A DNA stretch of 40,315 nucleotides from Methylotenera sp. (GTDB lineage: Bacteria > Pseudomonadota > Gammaproteobacteria > Burkholderiales > Methylophilaceae): the NCBI GenBank assembly GCA_020035195.1, contig JAIQBT010000026.1, positions 1 through 40,315 of the forward strand, written 5' to 3'. The notes below the pieces were generated by a model. The model was not told the origin of the DNA. It saw only the letters and a program-made list of their open reading frames with translations, and did no database searches. The position numbers were made by a program, and so were the translations under genes. This document shows, in pieces, positions 16,278-25,126 of this stretch (position 1 is its first letter; every line of letters starts with the position of its first letter).

Positions 16278-17610
16278 GCTAAAACCTTACTTATTTGGCA
16301 TAGCACTATTGCTACTGGGCCTATGCCATGCCGTGCAAGCGGCCAATTCAGTTAATGCTGTCCGCGTTTGGCCTGCGCAGGACTATACCCGCATTACCCT
16401 TGAAGCCAACTCGGCATTCAGCTATAAAATGAGCTATATGCAAAATCCAGACAGAGTGGTGTTGGACATAGACAACATTGAGCTCAATCAGGCCGTGAAA
16501 TCCCTGGCTGATAAAGTGCTGGCCAGCGACCCTTATATTAAGCAGATACGCAGCGCTAACTTCCAGCAAGGCATACGCTTGGTGGTTGATTTAAAGGTGG
16601 CAGCTAAGCCGAATGCCTTTACCTTAACGCCAACCGGAGCCTACAAATACCGTTTGGTGTTGGATGTGTACCCAGCGCTAGACCCATTGATGGCCATGGT
16701 GGCAGAGCGAGATGTTAGCAAAACACAAGCCGCTGCTACGCCTGTGGTACCCGCAGAATTGCCGCCAGTGGCCAGCGTGGAGCCAGTACTAGCAGAGCCT
16801 GCTAGCGTTGTTGCTGCAGCGCTTAGCGAAACGCTGCCAGCCGCCACTGAAGGGCCGGTACTAAAAACCTGGCCAGTTGAAATTAAAAAAACCGGCAGGC
16901 AAATTGTGGTGGCGATTGATGCTGGGCATGGTGGCGAGGATCCCGGTGCACTTGGTGCAAGTGGCAGTCGAGAGAAGGACATCACTTTAATGGTGGCTAA
17001 AAAACTCAAGCAACAAATCGATGCTGAACCCAATATGCACGCTGTATTAACGCGGGATGGTGACTACTTTATTCCATTGCATGGCCGGGTTGTTAAAGCC
17101 AGGAGCATGCAAGCCGATTTATTTGTGTCCATACACGCCGATGCTTTCACCAAACAGTCGGCCAGGGGATCTTCGGTTTTTGCGCTGTCAGAACGAGGAG
17201 CAACCAGCGCCAGCGCTAGGTACTTGGCTAAAAAAGAGAACGAATCGGATCTCATAGGCGGGGTAAGTTTGAATGATAAAGATCCAATCCTGGCCAGGAC
17301 CTTGCTGGATTTATCGCAAACGGCGACCATTAACGACAGCTTGAAATTAGGCAAAGCTGTGTTGGGTGAGATTGGTGAAATTAACACCTTGCATGCTAGA
17401 AGGGTAGAGCAGGCTTCGTTTGCGGTATTGAAATCACCCGATATTCCATCCATATTGATAGAGACTGCGTTCATTAGCAACCCTGAAGAGGAGCGTCGCT
17501 TAAACGACGAGGCTTACCAAGAACAGCTCTGCGCCTCTATTTTAAATGGCATTAAGAAGTATTTTTCCACCAACCCGGCCCTGGCAAAAAGTAAAGTGGC
17601 GTACGATTAA
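16270..17610 (+). CDS. amiC: N-acetylmuramoyl-L-alanine amidase AmiC (AMIN + Amidase_3)
   Basis: Periplasmic zinc amidase that cleaves septal peptidoglycan during daughter-cell separation. A signal peptide is visible at 1-24 (YLFGIALLLLGLCHAVQA, cut after AQA-like VQA). The AMIN domain spans about 28-130, then comes a Pro/Ala/Val-rich linker at about 145-200, then Amidase_3 at about 213-438. Zinc and catalytic motifs: IDAGHGGEDPG, the Glu in SREKDIT, SIHADAF and IETAFISN. The 446-aa length fits. The gene overlaps tsaE by eight bases. AmiC-type enzymes need activation by EnvC/NlpD proteins, none of which is encoded here. AmiA/B/C naming is by domain layout only. Confidence 0.92.
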   Translation: MLKLKPYLFGIALLLLGLCHAVQAANSVNAVRVWPAQDYTRITLEANSAFSYKMSYMQNPDRVVLDIDNIELNQAVKSLADKVLASDPYIKQIRSANFQQGIRLVVDLKVAAKPNAFTLTPTGAYKYRLVLDVYPALDPLMAMVAERDVSKTQAAATPVVPAELPPVASVEPVLAEPASVVAAALSETLPAATEGPVLKTWPVEIKKTGRQIVVAIDAGHGGEDPGALGASGSREKDITLMVAKKLKQQIDAEPNMHAVLTRDGDYFIPLHGRVVKARSMQADLFVSIHADAFTKQSARGSSVFALSERGATSASARYLAKKENESDLIGGVSLNDKDPILARTLLDLSQTATINDSLKLGKAVLGEIGEINTLHARRVEQASFAVLKSPDIPSILIETAFISNPEEERRLNDEAYQEQLCASILNGIKKYFSTNPALAKSKVAYD

Positions 17611-17659
17611 TATCGCCACTTAATATGCGCCTCAGACCATCCATAGCAAAAGGTCTATC

Positions 17660-19036
17660 ATGCAATTAAGTTTTCTAGGTGCTACCGGCACCGTGACCGG
17701 ATCCAAGTACTTGCTCAGCCATGAAGCAGCAGACGGTTCTACAAGACGCATCATGATAGATTGCGGTTTGTTTCAAGGTCTTAAGCAATTGCGCCTAAGG
17801 AATTGGGTCGAGCTACCCATAGATCCAAAAATAGTGGATGCAGTGGTCTTAACTCACGCGCATATAGATCACAGTGGCTACTTGCCACTGCTAGTCAAAA
17901 ATGGCTTTTCTGGCAAGGTCTATTGCAGTCCTGCGACTCGCGATTTGTGTGAAGTGTTGTTGCTAGACTCGGCGCATCTGCAGGAAGAAGAGGCGCGCTA
18001 TGCGAACAAAAGCGGCTTTTCCAAACACAATCCAGCGCTGCCTTTGTACAGCACCGATGATGCGCAAAATGCGCTGGCCTTATTAACGCCTATTGCCTAT
18101 GACAAGGACCTGGATTTGGGCGCTGGTTTAACCTTGCGCCTAGCCCCCAGTGGTCATATTTTGGGTTCGGCATTCGTGCGCATACACAGCAAGAAAACCT
18201 CAGTGTTGTTTTCAGGCGACTTAGGTCGTCCGCACGATATGTTGATGAATGCGCCAGCAACAATTAAACAAGCCGATTATTTGGTGTTGGAGTCTACCTA
18301 CGGTAACCGTTTGCATGAGCGTACGGATCCACAGATTAAATTAGCGGAAATCATCAATCAAACCGTTAAGCAAAAAGGCGTGGTGGTGATCCCGGTGTTT
18401 GCTGTAGGGCGTGCCCAGGAATTGTTGTATTGCATCCATTTGCTTAAAGCATCCGGCGCCATTCCTAGCAACATACCGGTCTATCTCAATAGCCCCATGG
18501 CGGTTGATGCCACCGCGATATTTAATCACTTTAGCGATGAGCATCGCTTATCGGCAGAGCAAAGTCACGCTTTGTGCCATGTGGCTCATATGGTAAATGG
18601 GGTGGAAGAATCCAAGCGCCTTAATTTGATGCACGGCCCCATGATTATCTTGTCTGCCAGTGGCATGGCCACAGGTGGGCGAGTGGTCCACCATTTGAAA
18701 GCATTTGCGCCCCATGCCAATAACACCATTTTATTTGTAGGATTTCAGGCGGCAGGTACGCGAGGCGCTGCCATGTTGGATGGGGCGGAAAGCATTAAAA
18801 TCCACGGCGAGTATGTGCCGGTTTTGGCTAAGGTTGCCTTGCTGTCCAACCTGTCTGCACATGCGGATTATGCTGAGATTCTGGCCTGGTTAGCTGGCTT
18901 TAGTGCGCCGCCGAAAAAGACTTTCATCACGCATGGTGAGCCTGTGGCAGCGGATGCTATGCGTTTGCACATAGAAGAGCAATTGCATTGGCGGGTATCT
19001 GTCCCCGATTACCTAGAAACCGTTAACTTGGATTAG
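17660..19036 (+). CDS. MBL-fold beta-CASP ribonuclease (RNA-specificity metallo-hydrolase)
   Basis: Metallo-beta-lactamase nuclease with beta-CASP insert and RMMBL-type C-terminal region, the group that includes CPSF73 and RNase J relatives. Metal motifs: HAHIDHSG at about residues 66-73, SGHILGSAF, FSGDLGR and, near the C-terminus, SAHADYAE and THGEP. The beta-CASP region carries PVFAVGRAQELLY, LNSPMAVDAT and ILSASGMATGGRVVHHL. Its 458-aa length is typical of bacterial stand-alone members. A ribosome binding site AAAAGGT precedes the ATG. The gene lies 49 bases after amiC on the same strand. The predicted activity is RNA cleavage; substrates are unknown. See the finding on its neighbour, a Suv3-like helicase. 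Confidence 0.88.
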   Translation: MQLSFLGATGTVTGSKYLLSHEAADGSTRRIMIDCGLFQGLKQLRLRNWVELPIDPKIVDAVVLTHAHIDHSGYLPLLVKNGFSGKVYCSPATRDLCEVLLLDSAHLQEEEARYANKSGFSKHNPALPLYSTDDAQNALALLTPIAYDKDLDLGAGLTLRLAPSGHILGSAFVRIHSKKTSVLFSGDLGRPHDMLMNAPATIKQADYLVLESTYGNRLHERTDPQIKLAEIINQTVKQKGVVVIPVFAVGRAQELLYCIHLLKASGAIPSNIPVYLNSPMAVDATAIFNHFSDEHRLSAEQSHALCHVAHMVNGVEESKRLNLMHGPMIILSASGMATGGRVVHHLKAFAPHANNTILFVGFQAAGTRGAAMLDGAESIKIHGEYVPVLAKVALLSNLSAHADYAEILAWLAGFSAPPKKTFITHGEPVAADAMRLHIEEQLHWRVSVPDYLETVNLD

Positions 19037-19046
19037 TCAGGCCGTT

Positions 19047-19346
19047 TTAAAGGTGTGACTTAATGTACTGACAAGCGCTGCATTTTCCTACCACCGCCAA
19101 CTCTTGCAAGGTGGTCACACCCAGTATAACCATCACCCTGGCTTTAACCACTTTGACGGTAATCTCGGCCAGGCCAAGATGTTTGGCAATGTCTTTAACC
19201 AGCATGCCATTACTTAATAAATCAAACACCACTCTTTGCTTTTTGGTCAGTTGACTTAATTTGGCGCTGTAAATGTGCACCAACTTAACTTGATCCATTT
19301 CTAGCAGTGGGATGACGTTGAACGTATTGCTATCGGCATTTTTCAT
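19047..19346 (-). CDS. small LuxR-type HTH protein without receiver domain
   Basis: A 99-aa protein that is almost only a LuxR/FixJ-type DNA-binding domain: LTKKQRVVFDLLSNGMLVKDIAKHLGLAEITVKVVKARVM, at about residues 33-72. An N-terminal tail of about 30 residues replaces the receiver or ligand domain. The C-terminus carries CSACQYIKSHL, a CxxC pair that could bind metal or respond to redox. The ribosome binding site CGAGGT precedes the ATG. It lies between the convergent beta-CASP nuclease gene and, on the same strand, the helicase gene (123 bases upstream). It is probably a transcription regulator; its target and signal are unknown. Confidence 0.7.
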   Translation of the reverse strand: MKNADSNTFNVIPLLEMDQVKLVHIYSAKLSQLTKKQRVVFDLLSNGMLVKDIAKHLGLAEITVKVVKARVMVILGVTTLQELAVVGKCSACQYIKSHL

Positions 19347-19469
19347 GGTAAACCTCGTGTAAACGAAAGTCCATGCTACGCTGTATTTAAAAATGCGGTT
19401 TGATATACGTCAATATAGGGGTAATTAGTAGCTTTATTTGGATTGCATAGTTCGCTAGCCGTCATTACA

Positions 19470-21005
19470 TCAAGGCCTTTTCTGCATCAAGCTGTCCAAT
19501 TCTCGGCTGGTATCGCCATAGCCAACTTGGCATAGCAAGGCTTGCGCTATGTAGCGGCTGATGGCCTGACGTAAACTAGTCACTTGCGCAGCGTCGATAA
19601 AAATTTGTGGAAACTTAAAGCTTAGCCAAACATACAGGCTAAGGTTGTGACTAAGCAATTCTGCCTCTTCTAAGTGTTTAGCGTCGTTGGCTGTGAGCCA
19701 GTTTGGGGCAGTTGGCAAGCGGCGTGCTTGCGATAGGGCCACGCTGCGCAAGCACAGTAGGTAGTAGTCCTTTTCAAACGGCACATTGAGTGCTATGGGC
19801 GCGCAGCTAAACAGGTATTTATCTTTTAATGCCATGTCAGGCGCATATTGATCCACTAAGTGCGCTTGTTTAAGTTGCAGTTCGGCACTGCTAGACTGAA
19901 ACAAAGCTTGCTTGCTAGGTAGGCGGTCTTGTTGGTAGCTCAACACCTCGGCAATTCTTCTAGTGGGCAAGTGTGCTGCAATCTGTTCAATGTTCGCATA
20001 AGTAAAATTGACTGGCAGCTTCTCTAAATGCGTCTTGTCGTCGGTGCTGAGCATGTGGGCGATGTGAATTAGCTCATCGTCTTCCAAAGTGGTCACGTAG
20101 CCGTGTTCATATATGCCGTAGCGGCCTGCACGCCCAGCAATTTGCCTAACCTCGGTGGCGTTTAATGGCCGCGATGCAATGCCGTCAAACTTATGAATAT
20201 GGCTAAAAATAATGCGGCGTATAGGCAAATTCAAGCCCATGCCTATGGCATCGGTAGCGACCAAAATATTCGCAGCGCCAGAGCAGAAGCGCTCCGCCTC
20301 GGTGCGCCGTACCTCCGGTGACAGGGCCCCATAAATAGTTGCGACACTGAAACCCCACATACGGAAGCGAGCACTAAAGGTTAATACGTCCTTGCGACTA
20401 AAGGCAATCACCGCATCGCCTTTCTGTAAACGATTTTTTAACGCTTGTTTTTGGTAACGCCGACCGCACAGACTGGCCTCTTCCAGAATTAGCGGCGTCT
20501 TACGCTCTAAGTAGGTGAGTTGATGGGTCTCCTGCAAGGCGGCTATGGTAGCTAGGCAGGCGTCTGTGACGGCGTTCGATCCACAGCTATAGACTTGCGC
20601 TGCCGGCACACCCACTAAGGCGGCTGTCCAGGCGTTGCCGCGGTCTGGATCCCGTAACATTTGAATCTCGTCAATGACCGCAACCGCGACCACCTGCTTA
20701 GGGTTCATCATTTCTATGGTGGATGCCGTGTGTTTTGCGCCTGCCATGAGCACGCGTTCTTCCCCGGTGATGAGATTGCAGGGTACGCCTGCCGCCAGCA
20801 AGCGATCACGAATTTCCATGGCCAACAAGCGTAAAGGCGCAAGGTAGACGCCAGATTCTGCCTGCTGCAAGGCCAACAAAGCTTGGTGGGTTTTTCCGGA
20901 GTTGGTCGGCCCTAAATAGAAATGGTGGTGGCGTTTAATGCGCCTGGCGTGGGGGAAGCTGGCCAAGTAGGGATTTTCTGTTAGGGCTGGATTTAATGCG
21001 TTCAT
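19470..21005 (-). CDS. Suv3-like DExH-box RNA helicase
   Basis: SF2 helicase resembling mitochondrial SUV3, the RNA helicase of the mitochondrial degradosome. Motif I is GPTNSGKT at residues 32-39; motif II is IDEIQ, with DEIQ at about 112-115, the Suv3-specific variant; the C-terminal RecA domain has ATDAIGMGLNLPIRRIIF and EVRQIAGRAGRYG. A C-terminal helical extension (about 340-511) ends in KRP. The 511-aa length is short compared with eukaryotic SUV3 but includes both RecA domains. The mutL gene is divergent, 43 bases away. Bacterial homologues are known mainly from proteobacteria; their role is not settled. DNA/RNA hybrid unwinding or RNA decay is the family-based expectation. Confidence 0.85.
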   Translation of the reverse strand: MNALNPALTENPYLASFPHARRIKRHHHFYLGPTNSGKTHQALLALQQAESGVYLAPLRLLAMEIRDRLLAAGVPCNLITGEERVLMAGAKHTASTIEMMNPKQVVAVAVIDEIQMLRDPDRGNAWTAALVGVPAAQVYSCGSNAVTDACLATIAALQETHQLTYLERKTPLILEEASLCGRRYQKQALKNRLQKGDAVIAFSRKDVLTFSARFRMWGFSVATIYGALSPEVRRTEAERFCSGAANILVATDAIGMGLNLPIRRIIFSHIHKFDGIASRPLNATEVRQIAGRAGRYGIYEHGYVTTLEDDELIHIAHMLSTDDKTHLEKLPVNFTYANIEQIAAHLPTRRIAEVLSYQQDRLPSKQALFQSSSAELQLKQAHLVDQYAPDMALKDKYLFSCAPIALNVPFEKDYYLLCLRSVALSQARRLPTAPNWLTANDAKHLEEAELLSHNLSLYVWLSFKFPQIFIDAAQVTSLRQAISRYIAQALLCQVGYGDTSRELDSLMQKRP

Positions 21006-21048
21006 GGCTTAAAGAATTTAGCTTAAAACAGGTAAAATAGCCAACATT

Positions 21049-22860
21049 ATGCGCATCCACCTTTTACCCGATCAATTGATTAGCCAAATCGCTGCAGGCG
21101 AGGTGGTGGAAAGGCCAGCTTCAGCCTTAAAGGAGCTGCTAGAGAACAGCTTAGATGCCTGCGCTAGCGACATTCAGGTGTCCCTGCTAGAAGGGGGTGT
21201 CAAGCAGCTGCGCGTGATAGATAACGGCTTGGGCATTGCTCAGGACGACCTTGCTTTGGCTTTGACGCGTCATGCCACCAGTAAGATAGCCAGTCTGGAC
21301 GATTTGGAGGCCGTTGCCAGCCTGGGTTTTCGTGGCGAAGCCTTGGCCAGCATGGCTTCGGTATCACGCACGAACATCACTAGCCGAACCGGCGATGCGG
21401 CGCATGCTTGGCGCATACAATCCGACGGCAGCTTGATTTCCGCAGTGGCGCCAGCGGCATTGGATAGTGGCACGGTCATAGAAGTCAATGATCTGTATTT
21501 TAATACCCCGGCTCGCCGTAAATTCTTAAAAACCGAAAGCACCGAGTTTGCGCATTGCGAAGCGGCATTCAATCGCATAGCGCTATCACGTCCAGACGTG
21601 GCATTTTTGTTGCAGCACAACGGCAGGGCGCTTTGCCGTTACCCAGCCAGTGAGCCGGCCAAGCGGTTTGGCGATATTTTGGGGGCCGCTTTTAGTGCCG
21701 AAGCCATTGCTATCGATGAGTCAGCCGCAGGCCTGCGATTGTGGGGTGTTGCTGCCAAACCCACCTTTAATCGTCATAAAAGCGATTGCCAATACGTTTA
21801 CGTAAACGGCCGTTTTGTGCGCGATAAATTGATTAGCCATGCCATACGCCAAGCCTACCAAGACGTGTTGCACCATGACAGGCACCCGGCGTTCGTGTTG
21901 TTCATAGAATTGGCGCCTAATTTAGTGGATGTTAACGTTCATCCAAGTAAAACAGAATTACGCTTTAGAGACAGTCAAGCGGTGCACCGCTTTATTTTTC
22001 ATGGCTTGCACAAAGCCTTGGCTAGCCCAACCGGCGTCTCCAATGCGACCAGTGCCAATCAGGCCGCATACAATCCATTTTCCATACCCTGCACTACGCC
22101 TTACCCCAGTCAGCAAACGCAGATTAATTTGAGTGTCCATCAAGCTTCGGACTTTTATGGCCGTTTATTTGCCACTAAAGACGCGCCTAGCAGCATGCCG
22201 GACGCTACGCTGCAGGCCAATAGGGACGAGCATCCTGGCGATGGTCTGCAAAGCGATGTTGGCGAGCATCCGCTGGGATTTGCCGTGGCACAAATTCACG
22301 GCATTTATGTGCTGGCGCAAAACACCTTGGGTTTAGTGGTGGTCGACATGCATGCTGCCCACGAACGCATTATGTACGAGCGGTTGAAAAACGCATTGGA
22401 TCGGCAAGCCGTGGCCATGCAACCCTTGCTTATTCCGGTAAGTTTTAGCGCCGATCGCTTGGAAGTCGCTGCTGTGCAAGAAGCGCTGGCCAGTCGGGAC
22501 GGTGAGCTGCAGCAATTGGGTTTTGATTTGGCTGTGTTATCACCTACCACCTTGGTTGTACGCGCTGTGCCTAGCATGTTGCAAGAAGCGGATGCCGTTA
22601 GTTTGGCGCGCGATGTGTTGCGTGATCTGCGTGAATACGGCGCCAGTCGAGCGCTTACTGAACGCAGGAACGAGTTGCTAGGTACCATGGCCTGCCACGC
22701 CGCTGTACGTGCTAATCGCAGCCTAAGCATCACGGAAATGAACGCCTTGTTGCGCGATATGGAAGCCACCGAACGCAGTGGGCTTTGTAACCACGGCCGA
22801 CCGACCTGGTTTCAAGTGGGTATAGCCGATTTAGATAAAATGTTCATGCGCGGAAAGTAA
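21049..22860 (+). CDS. mutL: DNA mismatch repair protein MutL (endonuclease type)
   Basis: GHKL ATPase and matchmaker of mismatch repair. The N-terminal ATPase motifs are GEVVERPASALKELLENSLDA, DNGLGI and SLGFRGEAL; a linker at about 330-400 is variable. The C-terminal dimerisation domain carries DMHAAHERIMYE beginning at about residue 433, which fits the metal-binding endonuclease motif DQHA(X)2E(X)4E with Met for Gln, plus ACHAAVRA and CNHGRPT, which complete the usual site. It should therefore nick DNA itself, as in bacteria without MutH. The 603-aa length is normal. miaA follows six bases after the stop, as in many proteobacteria. Confidence 0.95.
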   Translation: MRIHLLPDQLISQIAAGEVVERPASALKELLENSLDACASDIQVSLLEGGVKQLRVIDNGLGIAQDDLALALTRHATSKIASLDDLEAVASLGFRGEALASMASVSRTNITSRTGDAAHAWRIQSDGSLISAVAPAALDSGTVIEVNDLYFNTPARRKFLKTESTEFAHCEAAFNRIALSRPDVAFLLQHNGRALCRYPASEPAKRFGDILGAAFSAEAIAIDESAAGLRLWGVAAKPTFNRHKSDCQYVYVNGRFVRDKLISHAIRQAYQDVLHHDRHPAFVLFIELAPNLVDVNVHPSKTELRFRDSQAVHRFIFHGLHKALASPTGVSNATSANQAAYNPFSIPCTTPYPSQQTQINLSVHQASDFYGRLFATKDAPSSMPDATLQANRDEHPGDGLQSDVGEHPLGFAVAQIHGIYVLAQNTLGLVVVDMHAAHERIMYERLKNALDRQAVAMQPLLIPVSFSADRLEVAAVQEALASRDGELQQLGFDLAVLSPTTLVVRAVPSMLQEADAVSLARDVLRDLREYGASRALTERRNELLGTMACHAAVRANRSLSITEMNALLRDMEATERSGLCNHGRPTWFQVGIADLDKMFMRGK

Positions 22861-22866
22861 GTTGTT

Positions 22867-23811
22867 ATGACGACAGCCCCCGCGGTATTTTTGATGGGCC
22901 CCACGGCCAGTGGTAAAACCGGTGCAGCCGTGGCCTTGGCGGCTCAACTGCCAGTGGAAATCATCAGTGTCGACTCGGCTTTGGTTTACCGTGACATGGA
23001 CATAGGCACGGCCAAACCGGATGCCGATATTTTGCAGCATGCGCCTCACCATTTAATTAATCTTATGCCACCCACCCAGGCCTACTCGGCGGCTAATTTT
23101 CGCCAAGATGCCTTGCGGTTGATGGCCGACATCACGGCGCGTGGCCACATTCCTTTGTTGGTCGGTGGCACCATGCTGTATTTCAAAGCTTTAGAGCATG
23201 GCATGGGCAACTTGCCTGAAGCGGACCCGATCGTGCGTGAAGCATTGGATGCTGAGGCAGCAGCAGTCGGTTGGCCGGCCATGCATGCTAAATTGGCCAG
23301 CATGGATGCGGCCACTGCCGCTAGATTGGCGCCTAATGACAGTCAGCGCATACAGCGGGCCTTAGAGGTCTTTGCCATTAGCGGCCGTCGACTATCCGAC
23401 TTGATCGCTGAGCAAAGCGGCCAAGCGCTGCCTTACCGTGTGCTTAAGTTGGCCTTGATGCCCAGTGAACGTAAGGCACTGCATGAGCGTATCGCTTTAC
23501 GTTTTGAACAAATGCTGGCAGCTGGCTTGGTTGATGAGGTGCGGGCCTTATTGAAAAAATACCCAGAGCTCACAACGGAGTCGACCGCTATGCGCTGCGT
23601 GGGTTACCGTCAGACCTTGCACTACCTAGCGGGCGACATGGATATAGATGCATTGCGTGAGCGCGGTATTTTTGCCACCAGGCAGTTGGCAAAAAGGCAA
23701 TTAACGTGGTTGCGTGGCATGTCGCAAGTGCAGCCGTTAGATTGCTTGCTATCCGACTTAAATGATCAGGTTATTAATCAAGTAAATCAGTTTATAAAAA
23801 CAGATAGTTAA
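22867..23811 (+). CDS. miaA: tRNA dimethylallyltransferase MiaA
   Basis: Adds a dimethylallyl group to A37 of tRNAs reading U-starting codons. P-loop [13 protein letters not shown] at about residues 11-23, then [17 protein letters not shown], and [14 protein letters not shown] are family motifs; the C-terminal part has [12 protein letters not shown] and the [13 protein letters not shown] end. The 314-aa length is standard. It is six bases after mutL, so it is almost certainly co-transcribed, as in E. coli. hfq, which often follows miaA, is absent; the convergent dapC comes next. Confidence 0.96.
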   Translation: MTTAPAVFLMGPTASGKTGAAVALAAQLPVEIISVDSALVYRDMDIGTAKPDADILQHAPHHLINLMPPTQAYSAANFRQDALRLMADITARGHIPLLVGGTMLYFKALEHGMGNLPEADPIVREALDAEAAAVGWPAMHAKLASMDAATAARLAPNDSQRIQRALEVFAISGRRLSDLIAEQSGQALPYRVLKLALMPSERKALHERIALRFEQMLAAGLVDEVRALLKKYPELTTESTAMRCVGYRQTLHYLAGDMDIDALRERGIFATRQLAKRQLTWLRGMSQVQPLDCLLSDLNDQVINQVNQFIKTDS

Positions 23812-23824
23812 AGTAATTTATTAA

Positions 23825-25027
23825 CTACTTGTACAAGTTTTGGATTCGATTGGCCGCTTCTAGGCATTCGTCTAAACTGGCTACTAAGGCCAAGCGTACA
23901 AAATTTTCACCGGGGTTAATGTTATGTACTTTTCTGGCTAAGTAGCTACCAGGCAGGACCATGACGTTGAAGTCGCGGTATAGCCTTAAAGCGAATTCGG
24001 TATCAGACAGGCTTGAACCCGCTTGGAGCTTTATTTTTGCCCACAGATAAAAAGCCGCATCGGGTAAAGCTACGTCTAACACTTCACTTAATAATGGGGT
24101 CACTGCTGCAAATTTTTCCGCATACAAGCGGCGATTTTCAATGACGTGCGCTTCGTCGTTCCAAGCCGCCATGCTGGCCGCTTGCACCGCTGGATTCATG
24201 GCGCAGCCATGGTATGTGCGGTACAGAGCAAATTTTTCTATGATGTTAGCATCCCCGGCCACAAAGCCTGAGCGCATGCCGGGCACATTGGACCGCTTGG
24301 ACAAGGAGCTGAAAACCACTAGATTCTTGTTGTCGCGCTTGAGTTGACTGGCTGCCTGCAGTGCGCCTAAGGGCGGCTGATTTTCGTCGAAATAAATTTC
24401 CGAATAACACTCATCGGCAGCAATCACAAAGCCGTATTGATCGGATAAGTCGAACACTGTTTGCCATTGCGCAAGCGACATGACTTTGCCCGATGGATTG
24501 CCCGGGCTGCACAGGTAAACCAGTTGGGTGCGTTTTAAAACATCGCTGGGCACGCTAGCAAAGTCCATGGCATGCTGATTGACAGGCAAGGTGTTTAAAA
24601 AATACGGTTCAGCCCCGGCTAGCAAGGCTGCGCCTTCGTAAATTTGATAAAACGGATTGGGTGAAATGACCACCGGCTTGGTTTGGCTGCTATCAACAAC
24701 CACTTGAGCAAAAGCAAACAGCGCTTCGCGACTGCCGGTGACGGGCAATATTTCGGTTTCAGGATCAAGGGCGGCTATGCCGTAACGGCGTGCTATCCAT
24801 TGGGCTATGGCCTCGCGCAAGGCTGGGCTACCTAGCGTGGTAGGGTAGTTGGCTAAACCGGCTAAATTATCCACCAGCGCCTGTTTGATTAGTGGCGGTG
24901 TGGCGTGTTTAGGTTCGCCTATGGATAAATTGATGGGTGCGTAGGCCGGGTTGGCGGTAGTGCCCTTAAATAAGTCACGTAAACGCTGAAAAGGGTAAGC
25001 TTGCAGTAAGTTCAACTTGGTATTCAT
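23825..25027 (-). CDS. dapC: succinyldiaminopimelate transaminase DapC
   Basis: Class I PLP aminotransferase of 400 aa, in the betaproteobacterial DapC group that makes N-succinyl-LL-diaminopimelate for lysine and cell-wall synthesis. Motifs: SIGEPKHATPP near the N-terminus, PVTGSREALFAFAQ, LCSPGNPSGKV, ADECYSEIYFDE and the PLP lysine in SSLSKRSNVPGMRSGF. The C-terminus FVRLALVASLDECLEAANRI fits too. It is convergent with miaA (13-base gap; a 7-bp TAGTTAA/TTAACTA inverted repeat spans the junction) and divergent from the next transporter gene. dapD/dapE are not in view, so the assignment over other class I aminotransferases rests on sequence resemblance. Confidence 0.88.
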   Translation of the reverse strand: MNTKLNLLQAYPFQRLRDLFKGTTANPAYAPINLSIGEPKHATPPLIKQALVDNLAGLANYPTTLGSPALREAIAQWIARRYGIAALDPETEILPVTGSREALFAFAQVVVDSSQTKPVVISPNPFYQIYEGAALLAGAEPYFLNTLPVNQHAMDFASVPSDVLKRTQLVYLCSPGNPSGKVMSLAQWQTVFDLSDQYGFVIAADECYSEIYFDENQPPLGALQAASQLKRDNKNLVVFSSLSKRSNVPGMRSGFVAGDANIIEKFALYRTYHGCAMNPAVQAASMAAWNDEAHVIENRRLYAEKFAAVTPLLSEVLDVALPDAAFYLWAKIKLQAGSSLSDTEFALRLYRDFNVMVLPGSYLARKVHNINPGENFVRLALVASLDECLEAANRIQNLYK

Positions 25028-25126
25028 GGCCGCTATTGTAATATACCTGGCTTACTTCCCATAGCCCTTGGGACGGTTTGCTGATAGCATCTAGCCAGCC
25101 CTTTAGCCCATCAAGAAGCCCTTACT

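Noticed and set aside
23827-23838. ACTTGTACAAGT palindrome at the 3' end of dapC
   Set aside because: It encodes the last residues of dapC, and a perfect 12-base dyad without a loop is a poor hairpin; no regulatory logic is apparent.
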